Shown here: positions 22,441-33,775 of the stretch, piece after piece
How positions within the stretch are numbered: the first letter of the stretch is position 1
How the letters are laid out: each line of letters begins with the position of its first letter
Source: Lates calcarifer
Lineage: Eukaryota > Chordata > Actinopteri > Centropomidae
DNA length: 64,000 nt
Reading direction: 5' to 3'
Assembly (NCBI RefSeq): GCF_001640805.2
Contig: NC_066835.1
Span: forward strand, 23,217,172-23,281,171
Notes under the pieces: model-generated
The model's input: the letters and a program-made list of their open reading frames with translations, nothing else
Told to the model about the DNA's origin: nothing
Database searches by the model: none
Position numbers and translations under genes: made by a program

Positions 22441-23840
22441 AGGACAAACAGCTACGACAGGACAGACTGAGACTCTGTCACAACTGCAATTCAGATTTCA
22501 ACAGTTTAAAACTCATTCTAGTGAATCATCGACACAGTGAGAATGACAGCTGCTCGTGATTTAAAATGAATCATGAAATCCTCAGGATTATTTGCCTTTT
22601 TATTCTTTAGATGTGAAAAAAAAAATTCTGAACTTCAGTTTCTTAAAATACAAAAAATTATTTAAAAACAAATCTAATGGCCATATGATTAATTATAATT
22701 TCCTCCAAATATAAAATCAATACAATGGTATTACTCCTTAGATGTTACTTGATGTTACCAATGTTTTTAACTGCAGGCATCTCCTCCTACAAAAGGACTC
22801 AGTGTTTCTGGCCTTTGTCGGCCATCTTGGTTTTGAGTATCTTGTGTGAGACTTACATCAACTGGCCAGTGGGTGGCAGCATATGGAACAACACTGTAGA
22901 GTATGTGGTGGCTGATGTTCAACTTTACCATCAAAACCCTGATCACACATAAACACAGGTGTCTTTCACTGACTTTATTTCTCATATTTTCCTAAAATAA
23001 ATCTTTTCACACAAACTCAAAAGGATCTTTTTTATTTTTACTGTTATGATGACGTTAGTGATGAGTTCTTTAAATAATCTACTGACTGAGAATGACTCAG
23101 CAGAAATCAGTTTCTCCTAAAACAGGTGAGTCACAGAGACGTGAGGAGAACGAAGCAGCAACAGGTTCTTCATCAACACCTCTTGAGTCATGTTCAGGCT
23201 CCTCAGAGGAAATCTGTCTGTGCTCAGAGCTCACCTGGTCCAGGTGTTCACTGTGGCAGCAGTGTGTAAAGTCAGATCCTCTCCAGTCCCGAGTCCTGAT
23301 CAGTTCTTCACGTCTCTGAGCACCTGACAACGACTGAGGAAAACCAACCAGGTGTGATGGTGGTCATATGGTCACATCAGACTGCTGACCACAGCTCTCA
23401 GCTGCCTGTTAAATATCTGTAGTGTTGTTGTACAGCAGCAGCTCTGGGATCAGTCATGAATGAATCTCCAGCTTCAGTCTCCTGGGCAGTGATCAGGGTT
23501 TCCAGGTTGGACAGGTGATCTGTGTGAGCACTGTGACATCACGACCAGGGCTGTCGCTTTTTCTAAACATCAAGATCAGACAAATTCTACATGACCCACA
23601 ATTCATTCAAATTAATTTGAACTCACCAGCCCCAAAACACATCATTATTTTTGTAACTTTAAGAACCTTCTGCTCTACTCGTCTGGATTCTCAGATGCTA
23701 AGCTGAGTCTGCAGATTTACTGTTGATGGAGAGAAACAAAGTCGACAAACAGTCACTTTTATTTGTGACTTTGCGACCCTCAGCGTAGAATCTAAAACAC
23801 TTCTACATTCTGACTCTCAGATGTTTTGGTGTCGGCTCTG
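22441..23840. other. Intergenic, no gene seen
   Basis: Short open frames on both strands (for example 22725-22952 and 23092-23319) show no domain and overlap each other antisense. Nothing I can support. Confidence 0.5.
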
Positions 23841-24055
23841 CTCGCTGCTGTCCTCCATTTTCCTAACAACACTGTGTTAGTGTTAGCGTTAGCTTAGTTA
23901 GCCGAATAATAAGTGAAGCTGATAGAGCGCCCTCTGCTGGATCACAAACAAACTACTTCAGATGGTCTGATGAGCAGTGACGCAGCCTAAAGTTCAAACA
24001 GGTCAAATATGAACTTTTCACCCACGTTCAAACAGATGTTTGGATTTCACACAGA
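23841..24055. repeat. Left arm of inverted repeat flanking ZNF-D finger exon
   Basis: Matches the reverse complement of 25570-25770. It is strongest over 23841-23975 (arm contains ccgaataataagtgaagctg) and weaker to about 24055. The two arms bracket the ZNF-D finger exon at 24261-25483. Confidence 0.8.
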
Positions 24056-24260
24056 AACAGCCCTGATCACAATGGAGGCGCCGACACAAAACCACATCCT
24101 GTGGCTGTTAAACCGCATTTCTTATTCTACATTATCACTAATGTATCTTTGATCAGTGACGTCTCTGGGAGCAGTTCATTTCTCCCAGCTGAATGATGAA
24201 CATCCCTGAATGTGTGAAGTTTGATAAACATTTGGCTGCAGACTCTGAGGGTTCGGACCC

Positions 24261-27023
24261 TCACGACGAGTTCAATGGTTCAGCGTCAGCTTCAGTTTTA
24301 ACTCTGTCTGAACAGGTCTCTGCAGCCTGCGTCACCGGACCCTCTGCTGCATGCAGCTTCATATGTCTCTTCAGGTGTCCTGTCACAGTAAAACACTTCC
24401 CACAGACGGAGCAGCTGAATGGTTTCTCTCCGGTGTGGATCCTCATGTGGATCTTCAGGCTTCCCTTCTGGGCACAGCTCTTACCGCAGATGTTGCAGCT
24501 GAATGGTTTCTCTCCTGTGTGAACTCTCATGTGTTTGGTCAAGTCTCCTTTTTCAGCGCAGCATTTTCCACAGAACGGACAACTGAAGGGTTTCTCTCCT
24601 GTGTGAACTCTCATGTGTTTCTTCAGGTCTGTTTTCTGAGCACAGCCTTTCCCACACACAGAGCAGCTGAAAGGTTTCTCCCCTGTGTGGTACTTCATGT
24701 GTCTGTTGAGGTGTTCTTTAACATGAAAACTCTTGTTACACACCGAGCAGGTAAACGGCTTCTCTCCCGTGTGGATCCTCATGTGTCGGGTCATGTTTCC
24801 TCTTCCACTGAAATTCTTCCCACAGAATAAGCAGCTGTACGGCTGCTCTCCGGTGTGACACCTCATGTGTGCCGTTAACGATCCGCTGTCTTTAAAGGAT
24901 TTATCACAGCCGGTGCAGGGAAACGGTCTCTCTCCTGTGTGGTCTCTGATGTGTCTGTTCAAGTTCCCCTTCAGGCTGAATCTTTTACCACAGTACGAGC
25001 AGGGAAACGGTCGCTCCTTCATCGAAGATCCCACATCGTTTTCAGTAGCTTCGCTGTTTTTAGGAACCTCTGGACCCAACTGAGCCTCGTTGGACTGTGT
25101 CCAATCACAGTCACTGTCGTCAGTCTCAGTAGAGTCCAGAGAATTGTCTTCACTAACAGGTTGTAAACGTGGGTCTGGACCTGGGTTCCTGTCTGGTCCT
25201 GGTCCTCCACAGTCCTCTCTGTTCTCCTCAGTCTGACTCTGATGAAGCTCTGAGGACTGAGGTTTCTCTTCATCATCTTCACTCTTCACAGGGACAGGAG
25301 TGAAGGTGAACTTGGTGATATCAGCCTCCTCCAGCCCTTGAAGCTGCTCTCCCTCCTGACTGCTCCACACTTCTTCCTGTTCCTCTTTAATGTGGGGGGG
25401 CTCTGGGTCCTCCTGGTCCAGACTGGGGCTCCACTCCTGATGCTCAGGGGGAACCTCTTCTTTCCTCAGCAGCTGCTCAACATCTGCAGGTCAGAGACAG
25501 AGACACAGATTGTGGACAGTTCATGATATCTGACATCTCTGCAGAAACATTTATTTTGTTGTTTTGTCTGAATCCACATTCAGACATCTGTTGGAACAAG
25601 CTGTGACGACCTGTTTGAACTGCAGACTGTGTCTCTCTGAGCTCATCAGACCATCTGAAGTAGTTTGTTTGTGATCCAGCAAAGGGCGCTTTATCAGCTT
25701 CACTTATTATTCGGCTAACTAAGCTAACGCTAACACAGCGTTTTTAGGAAAATGGAGGACAGCAGTGAGCAATGTGGACAATTCAAAATCAATTCACAAA
25801 AATCGAATTTTCTAACTGTTAACTGACGTAAAGGGTTAGGATTAAAAAATAACATGGAAATAAATAACTTTTTTTAGCATTGAATTAAAACTGATTTAAT
25901 GTTGTGCAGCAGAGAGAGAACAGCAGTTATGTTGGAGTCTCTGATCTCAGCTCAGGTGTCAGGTGAGTTCTACCTGCTCTTCTAAACCACTGGTGTTTCA
26001 GCGAGTTAAAACAGACTGACAGAGTCAGCAGCCCGACAGGAGAAACACTCCATGGTGCTGCAAGATTTCATATGTGAGCTGTGAACAATACGCCAGCGTC
26101 ACATGCAGAGTTTCTGCTGCAGGTTATGAAGTGGAGACAGTGGAGATTTAATAAGAGATATCTAAAAACTCTGTAAAGTTGTTATTGTCTGTCTCTGCCA
26201 GGTTTTCACACTGTTACACACTGAGAGCTGAGACACAACGTCTCTCTACAGCCAAAGTCATAGAATCACTGACATGTTATTAATGTTATTATGGATCATT
26301 CCAGATTTGAATCGATCATCGCAGCCTTGAAACATGAGGTGATTAGAGATTCACTCCTCTACTGTTCTGCTTCTCTTCGTCCGATCAGAAACATTCACTG
26401 AATAAAGTTTGGACAACGGGAAGAGAGAGGAGACAAACCGAACAACCAACCGTCACATTAATGATAATGTTCATATTTAGTGAAAAACTACAGCTCCCAT
26501 GAGGCTTTGCCGAAGGTACTCTGGCTAAGGCTTCTGGGAGTTGTAGTTGTTGCCTGGTGCCGGTGTGTTTGTTGTTGTCTATTTGTTCAATAAACATGTT
26601 TCCGTGTTTTTCTGTCCTGTGACGTCATTTAAATCAGTTTGTCTCAGTAAAAACCTTCGCGTCAGCCGCGACGATGCTAGCTAGCGTTAGCATGTGAGCC
26701 GTGTCCGGGTCCTCGGGTCCAGAGAGCAGGGACTGACCTGCTCTGTGCAGCCTGACTTCGGGCTTCAGCACGGCATCGAGCAGCCTCCTCTGGCGGCAGA
26801 TCTCCCGCTCTGACCGCTCCACTCTGTCTTCGTACTCCGCCACGGTTTCCTCAAACAGACCGACGATCTCCTCCGCCGCCGCCTTTAGCCGCTCGGTGAG
26901 CAGCGCTCTCAGCGCCGGGATTTCTGCCGTTTCTTCTCCTTTCTCCACCTGCAGCAGAAAGTCTTCAGCGGCGGCGCTGATCCGCTCGTGGACCGACACC
27001 CGCAGCAGCTGCACGGCGCACAT
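24261..27023 (-). CDS. ZNF-D: C2H2 zinc-finger protein, 8 fingers
   Basis: Exons on the minus strand: 26738-27023 (286 nt, MCAVQ-type module, donor GCAG|GTCAG) and 24261-25483 (acceptor tgacctgcag). The phase-1 join reads [19 protein letters not shown] and gives 502 residues. Exon 2 has the shared acidic linker ([27 protein letters not shown]), then eight uninterrupted C-X2-C-X12-H-X3-H fingers with TGE(K/R/Q)P linkers and a short acidic tail. Three fingers have a second Cys after the CGK (GKGC, GKCC, GKSC), as also seen in ZNF-A. Inferred to be a nuclear DNA-binding regulator with unknown target. The finger exon is enclosed by inverted repeat arms at 23841-24055 and 25570-25770. No disruption seen. 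Confidence 0.88.
25570..25770. repeat. Right arm of inverted repeat flanking ZNF-D finger exon
   Basis: Reverse-complement partner of 23841-24055. It begins just outside the acceptor of the ZNF-D finger exon and lies in its intron. Confidence 0.8.
25985..26060. repeat. Dispersed repeat related to 499-556
   Basis: The stretch gagttaaaacagactgac followed by agtcagcagcccgacaggag resembles 510-556. The surrounding 25780-26330 is AT-rich and repeat-like. The family is not identified. Confidence 0.4.
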
Positions 27024-27302
27024 TTTCCTCCTTTTCTGCGCAATCTGAGCCTCCAGCGAACAAAGAGAGCCAGCGGGGAAGTAAACAGAGACACCGAGTT
27101 CCGCGTCGACGACAGTTCGCTGAGAGGAGAGCGAAGCGAACAGCGCGAACAGCGCCCTCTGATGGACTGGAGGACAAACACACCCACTACACTCAGAGAC
27201 AGAGGAGCAAGTTCTGTGCTCTCTGACTCACTGAGACTCTGAAGTACACAAGTACCACATCACACTATACGCAGAGTACTCACAGTAAAAGTACTCCCTC
27301 TG
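26700..27302. repeat. MCAVQ exon-1/promoter block, copy 2
   Basis: Near-identical to 21876-22440 (with a 9-bp duplication near 27140) and, inverted, to 40787-41312. Similarity to the 41-kb copy also continues about 45 bp into the intron (gtcagtccctgctctctgga). Confidence 0.9.
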
Positions 27303-27527
27303 CTCATCAGATTACTGATTACAATTACTGAGCAGTGATGTTTATACTCAGTGTCCAGTTTATTAGGAACAGCTGCAGAGTCTGATCCAGTCCAGCTGTT
27401 CTGTCTCCACCAACATGAAACCAGAGTTTAATTCACTCATTCTGTTTGTATCGTCTCATGATGCTTTAACCATGACCACACCTGAACATTAGCACCTGCA
27501 GGCCGGACAGGTGTACCTAATAAAACG

Positions 27528-27530
<3 letters not shown>

Positions 27531-27578
<48 letters not shown>
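27531..27578. repeat. (CA)n microsatellite
   Basis: Uninterrupted AC dinucleotide run of about 48 bp. Confidence 0.95.
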
Positions 27579-27580
<2 letters not shown>

Positions 27581-27835
27581 CTACACAGGAAACAATTAGT
27601 TTATTAATGATTAATCAGTTGATAGAAGTGATCATCATTGTTTCAGACGTTTTTTTCTCAACAAACTGAACCAAAACTAAATGTTAAAGAAAATGAATCA
27701 ACTGATGGAGACAATTATCTACAGATTAACTGAAAATAATCTTTAGTTCCAGTCTGACGTTCCTTTAAATTCAGCTGGTGTTAGATCAGTGTAAAATAAC
27801 CAGACACGAAAATCCAGTAGAAAATATGAAATGTT

Positions 27836-27841
27836 TTTATT
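27836..27841 (-). promoter_or_regulatory. Candidate poly(A) signal for ZNF-E
   Basis: AATAAA on the minus strand about 400 nt below the ZNF-E stop. Inferred from position. Confidence 0.4.
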
Positions 27842-28235
27842 TTCAGGTTCAAACCTCAAACATTGAAGTTTCTGTTGTTTCTCTGCAGAAAAGTTTTTAT
27901 GTTTAAAATCAGAATCACTGAGGTGAAGTTCTTCTTTAGTGAAACAAACATTTCTGTTTCTACTGTTGAGTTTATAAAATACAAACAGATTCAGAAACAT
28001 CAGAACCAGGTCTGAGTCTAAAGTCTGAATCTGACTCTTCAGCCACTGGAACGACTCTTTTAATTTAAACATGAAATCTTAAACAGCATCAACAGGAACT
28101 AACTCTGGTCCAGGTGTACCAAAGTTCCGGGCTCCAGGGAAATCTCCTTCAGTACAGATGAACTACTTTCTGAGACTGTGTGATAGTGGGAGGTTCACAG
28201 ATCAGTGGGACATTGAGAACGTTGTGTTTGGTTCG

Positions 28236-31055
28236 TCACAGCTGGATGAAGTCGGCATGAATTCCTTCCTGACGTTTCAGGTTTGGTGTCACAGTTGGAT
28301 CTTTGGCAGCTCGTTCTCCGGTGTGGACCTTCATGTGCGAGTCCACAGAGCGTTTCTCCTGGTACCTCTTCCCGCAGACCCGGCAGCTGTAGGGTTTCTC
28401 CCCGGTGTGCGTCAGCATGTGTCTTTTCAAGTCGATTTTCTGGACAAAGCCTTTGCTGCAGAGCTGGCAGCCGAACGGTTTCTCCTTCTTGTGGAATCTC
28501 TCGTGTGTCTCCAGTGAGATCTTCTGCCGAAACCTCTTCCCGCAGAGGCTGCAGATGAACGGCTTCTCACCTGTGTGAATCCTCATGTGGGAGTCCAGGT
28601 TTCCGATCTGCCGAAAGCTCTTCTCGCAGACCCTGCAGGTGTAGGGTTTCTCCCCAGTGTGGATCCTCTTGTGCACGTCCAGGTGCTGGCTCATAGTGAA
28701 CTTCTTGCCGCAGACGTCACAGGAGTAAATCCTTGGCTTCCCGCCCGTGTGGCTCTTGATGTGTCTCTTCAAGACAGTGTTTTCGATGAAAGTCTTCCCG
28801 CAGAACTCACAAATGAACGGCCTCTCGCCAGCATGCAGCTTCATGTGCCGCTCCAGAGAACCTTTCCTGGGGAAGTCTTTACCGCAGTCTTTGCACCTGA
28901 AGGGTTTCTGGCCGGTGTGTGTCCTCATGTGGATCTCCATGTCCCTGAAGCTGATGCCGCAGATGTCGCAGATCCTGCTGGTTTCTCTGTGGCACTGGAT
29001 GTGGATCTGCAGACTCTCTGAGGACTCGGACTGCTCTCCGCAGACGCCACAGCGACATTCAGGATCATTTAAATGAGTCTCAGCATGTCGCACAAAGTTC
29101 CCTTTATTGTGGAAGGCATTCCCGCAGACCTTGCAGCAGTGGGAGGGGGTCAGACTTGGTTTCCTGCGTCGGTTCCTGACAGCGGGCTGGTTGTCGGACT
29201 CATGGCTCCGGACGTGTTGCCTCAGCTCAGTGCTTTTTGCAAATCCCTTCCTGCAGACTTTGCAGCTGAACGGTGTCTGTCCATCGTGGGCCTTCATGTG
29301 TCGCTCCAGAGACCCGGCGTGGCTGAACTCTTTGCGGCAGACAGTGCACCTGAACGGCTTCTCTGCCGTGTGGATCCTCATGTGCGTCACCATGTTGCCC
29401 TTCTGATTGAAGCCTTTTCCGCAGACATGGCAGCTGAAGGGTTTCTCTCCAGTGTGCAGCCTCAGATGCGTCTCCTGAGCTCGGATCGAGGGGAACTTCT
29501 TGCCGCAGATGTCGCAGGTTCTGCTGCTGTCTCGGTGAGTTTGGAGGTGAAGCTTGAGGCCGTTGCTGGACTCCAAACGCTCGCCACACAGACCGCACAG
29601 ACACTCCGCCTCCTTTGAGTGTTTCTCCACGTGCTTCATCAGGAAACCTTTCCTGTCAAAGGATTTCCCACACACTCTGCAGCGGTGAGATGTCTCCTCT
29701 TCGTCATCCTTCTCCTCCTCACCAGCCGGATCCTCTGGAGAGGCCGGTTGGTGGTCTGGTTCGTTGACAGTCTCCAGTCTGGAGGACGTGCCGGGCAGAG
29801 GCTCCTTCAGTCGGTCATCCATGGAGACGTCGGATTTCAGATGTTTTTCAGTGGAGAGACTCCTGACTCCGACAGACAGACACAATTCTGTAGAGAAAAC
29901 ACATTCAAACAGCTTTATTTAAATCATCTCAGATGTCTAAATCCTCACGTTGTTCTCAGTACTGGAGCTGCATCTGACTGAAGAAAAATCTCCAGATTCT
30001 GGATTCTGATTCTTAATTATAAAATACCTGGAAACAGACATCGAATGTCTTGATCTGTCCGACAATTCAAACTCACAAAGTCTCAGTTTAAAACAAATGA
30101 GATCAGTTCCAACATGTTTTAATCAAATTATTTCTTTACCTGAACAAACAACAGTTCAGTTCCAAACATCTCCAACAGCTTCACAGCTGAACATCACACT
30201 CTTTAAGATATTTTGATTTTACATTTTCCAAAGTTTAGTTTAATGTCCTCTAAAGGTTTTTATGGCAAAGTTAATATTCACTGCAGATATATGAATTTAA
30301 AGATGTTCTATTACTGCTTTGTCTTCGAATAATTCCTTGAGGTGAGCTCATGTTTGTGAATCTGATGTTTTCTGTCTCTGTGTGAAACTGAACTGAAGCT
30401 CCTCAGCTCCAAACACTGTAAATATATTTAGAACAGATCAATAAAAGAATAAAGTCTGGACTCCAATTAAACAGTGATGAGATCAATGATCTGTTATAGA
30501 TTATTGATTTGTTGTTATTCACATGAACTCTGTCAGCTCAGGTGTTTCTTCTTCTTCATTGATCAGGTTTCTGATCAGAGAATCGATATCTATTGATCCT
30601 GGATTCAGAGAAACTGAACTTATTATTATTATTCTTCTGTCTCATTTAAATAAACGCGTGTTTGAATCCAGTTTCTCTAAAACAACTAAACTGTCCTTAC
30701 ACCTGATGAAGGCCGTGCGATGCGGTTGAAAGCTCCATGAATTAAGTCACTAAATGAACCCGTCTGTCTCTGGACCCGGACACTAACCTGCGCTGTCTGC
30801 TCCGGGTCCCGGTCTGGGTCTGTCCCCGGGTCCCTCCGGTTCTCCGCGGGGCGTCCTGGTGGCTCTGAACGCGGTGAAGATCTCCTCCACGGCCGCGGTG
30901 ATCCGCTCCGTCACCAGCTCCCTCAGCTCCTCCAGCTGCGCCTGCCCGCGCTCCTTCAGCAGCCAGAAGATGTGGTCCGCGGCCGCCGTCAGCTGCTGGT
31001 CGATGGCGGCTCTCAGGCTCCGGCTCTCGGAGCTTTTCGACCGTTTTTTGGACAT
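28236..31055 (-). CDS. ZNF-E: C2H2 zinc-finger protein, 16 fingers
   Basis: Exons on the minus strand: 30788-31055 (268 nt, donor GCAG|GTTAG) and 28236-29887 (acceptor tctctacag). The phase-1 join gives 639 residues. Exon 1 (MSKKRSKSSESRSLRAAI) encodes two helical units similar in pattern to the MCAVQ module (LTAAADHIFWLLK and ITAAVEEIFTAF) and lies in GC-rich, CpG-rich DNA. Exon 2 carries an acidic linker without the [10 protein letters not shown] block, then sixteen finger units. Several early units come in pairs separated by short acidic stretches (CRVCGKSF..., then CGLCGERLES...). One unit is shortened (CDICGISFRDMEIHMRTH, C-X2-C-X9-H-X3-H). The C-terminus ends ADFIQL, a tail also found in ZNF-G and ZNF-H. 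Inferred to be a nuclear DNA-binding regulator; target unknown. No disruption seen. Confidence 0.88.
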
Positions 31056-31099
31056 TTTGTCGGAACAAAGAGCAGAATGTAAACAATGCCAGGGCGCTT

Positions 31100-32170
31100 C
31101 CGTGATCCCCAGCCTAGCGTCTTGACGTCAGACGTCGACGTCCCCTACGCGCTGATATTACGTCATCTGCTGCGTCAGCCGTAACATGGCTCTGGGATTG
31201 CTAACGTGCTAACGGCTATGTGCACGTGAAACCTCATTCCAAGAAATGCTATCGTGAATTCGTCGCGAGTTTTCGGGTTTTTACGTCATTAGTTCAACGT
31301 CTGTTTGGATTTTTGGATTTTTCTGTTCGTTTGTCGTGAAAACGCGACTTTAAATGCTTCACTGGTTCGAACCTCTGCCCAGACTCCATTTAAAAATCCG
31401 TCTGTTGAATGTTTTCTTCCTTTTTAAAGAGGTACATGGCCTTAAAAACAGCTCCGAACATCTGTCTCCATCTATTAATGTCTTCTAAACATTTCGGCAT
31501 ACGGATACATTCATGAGCATTTAATTTTAGTACAATTTAAAATTATTTTCGCTTTTACACTGTAAAAATGCAGCATAACTGAGTGAAGTATTGTATCAGT
31601 CAAACAGGATGTTACAGAGCTGTGATTCCACCAACACACACAAATACTCCACTACAACCAAAAATCTTACTTTAAACTTTTACCTAACTAAAGTGACAGA
31701 AGTATTTGTCTCTTTCACAGAGTTACAGTTTATATCAACATGTTTTAATGTCCCTTGTTCAAATGGAGAACACGTGACCTCTGTACTCTGCTTATAATGT
31801 ATTCTATTTATTAACAATATGTTTTCTAACTAACAAACAAAATAGTTTTTTGGGTTGACTAGTAAAAGTTTAAATTCATAAGGTGGTATATCAAATTATA
31901 AACACCGGTCATTTCCATTTGTAGGAAGAAGAGCTGTAGTTTATATTCTGCTGAAAGATGAGTCAATGACAGTGATGTAAATAAAAAATTTTGGTGAATC
32001 TGAATCATAAACAGTTTCACATCAGTCTGAGTAACAGGTGCATCTGTTTTATCTTAAATTACCAGGATTTTGACTGGAGTTTGGTGCGACGACAGATTTT
32101 TTATTCAGATTTGTCAAGTCAGTGCTGAAGAGTAAAACCTGAAAACACCTGAGACCTCAGAGCAGCTGAG
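31100..32170. other. Intergenic, no gene seen
   Basis: AT-rich sequence upstream of ZNF-E and of the dusp11 retrocopy. No domain or splice-compatible exon recognised. Confidence 0.5.
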
Positions 32171-33075
32171 ATGTTTCCCTGTGAGAAGAAGAAGAAGGGC
32201 AGCGTACCGGACCGTTGGTTGGACTACAGTCCTGTAGGACAGAGGATACCAGGGACTTGATTCATTGCCTTCAAAGTGCCTTTAAAAGGTCCCAGCATCA
32301 GAATCCTTCAGTTTCTGGGACGTCCTGGACTCTCTGGAGAACCAGAACCAGGAGCTGCATCTGATCATCAACCTCACTTTCACCACGAAGTACTGAAAGT
32401 GAGGTTGATGTAGTCCTGGTCCTACATCAAGATCTTCACAGAGGGTCCCAGGTTCCCTCGGATGCCACCATCCTGAGCTTCAAATGGGCGGTGAGACGGT
32501 TCCTGAGGGAGAACTGGGACAACGGCAAGCTGATCGGAGTTCACTGCACCCATGGCCTGAACCGCACCGGGTACCTGGTCTGCAGGTACCTCATCGACGT
32601 GGACGGTCTGGATCCTCCGACGGCCATGGAGCTCTTCAACTCCTGCAGAGGTCATCACATCAAGAGGCAGAACTTGACGACCTGCTGCGAGGAACCAGGA
32701 GGAGCAACAGAGGCATTGGAAGAGTCGGAAGAGGAGGCAGCCAGAGGGCTTGCTGCGGAGAGACCGCCTCAGACCGGTGGGGAGGAGGGATGGCCGCGCG
32801 ACTACGACCCAGCAGAGGAGACTCAACTGGCCGGTGAGAAACAATCACTGGGTCACAGCCATTGTTGAAGAGGTCACCATCGACAGAGGGCCTGTGACGG
32901 ACCTCCTCAAGGGCGCCTCCTCCCCACACCGCCCCTCCCTCTTCTGTGTAAGATCCCGCCCATCACTTCACAGCCCCACCCCCTCCACAGGTACAGCTGG
33001 AGCGATGAGGTCAGCAGCAGGAAACAGTCAGACACAGAGTCACCTCCACCTGCTGATCGATCCTCAGCTGATTGA
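32171..33075 (+). pseudogene. dusp11: dusp11 processed (retro)pseudogene
   Basis: The sequence reads as an intronless copy of DUSP11 (RNA/RNP complex-1-interacting phosphatase, an RNA 5'-triphosphatase). From ATG 32171 it encodes KKKKGSVPDRWLDYSPVGQR then IPGT and an in-frame TGA where Arg is expected (CGA to TGA). Further on are FIAFKVPLK, YIKIFTEGP and the phosphatase loop VHCTHGLNRTGY, with intact HC-X5-R residues, and CRYLIDVDGL. A small deletion near 32675 shifts frame (RQN then TTCCEE), and the end reads RYSWSDEVSSRKQSD in yet another frame to a stop at 33073-33075. Exons that are separate in normal dusp11 genes run together, so it arose by retrotransposition. A run of A near 33259-33279 may be the poly(A) remnant. 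Confidence 0.85.
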
Positions 33076-33279
33076 TCAGGGTTTCACCTGTCGACTCACC
33101 TGAGCCACATTTATCAGCTGCATCATGACGACGCATTGAACGGAACGTTCACTAAAGCACCTGAGAACAACCATCAACTCTTCATCTGAACTGAACTGAT
33201 GTTACCATGGAAACTGTGACCAATCACATGTCACTATATCTCTGGACCCCCCCCCCCCAAAAAAAAATAAAAAAAATTT

Positions 33280-33775
33280 CACTGAATTATTAGAAATTCA
33301 GAAATTTTCAGAATAAAGTCCCAAGTCCCAGTTTCCAGAATATTTTAACATTTTATTTTGTCTTCATAAAAAAAAGTTAATCCTCAAAAAAAAAAACAAT
33401 CATTCAATTTATATCACGATAACATAAATAAATTTTCCATATTTGTGTTCAAATCTTTTTTCTCAGTGAGTTTTGAAACATTTCTGAATATTACATTTTG
33501 TTTCTCTGATTGTTTCTGTGTTGAAACTAAAATGACAAATTATTTTTGCCTCCAAACTTTTTCTCAAACTTGGTTTGTAATATTGGACAGTTTCACTGCA
33601 GTGTCTCTTTTAATGTAAAAATCTAAATTGCTCAATAAAAACAAAAAACAAAAAATGAACCTGTCAGACTTTTCTTTAGTGATGTTGCCATGATGTCATC
33701 ATGACATCACAGTCCTGGGTTTATGGAGGTGATGTGATTCGTTTTCTGGACCAGAATAAAACGCAGATTTATCCT
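33280..33775. other. AT-rich region downstream of ZNF-F
   Basis: No gene seen. Contains a palindromic gatgtcatcatgacatc near 33691-33707. Part is probably the 3' UTR of ZNF-F. Confidence 0.5.

Noticed and set aside
28575..29618. Long plus-strand frames antisense to the ZNF-E fingers (148 and 181 codons)
   Set aside because: Finger exons have a regular codon pattern that leaves the opposite strand open. No domain or start context supports them; similar shadows occur at 42169-42735 and 48205-48699.
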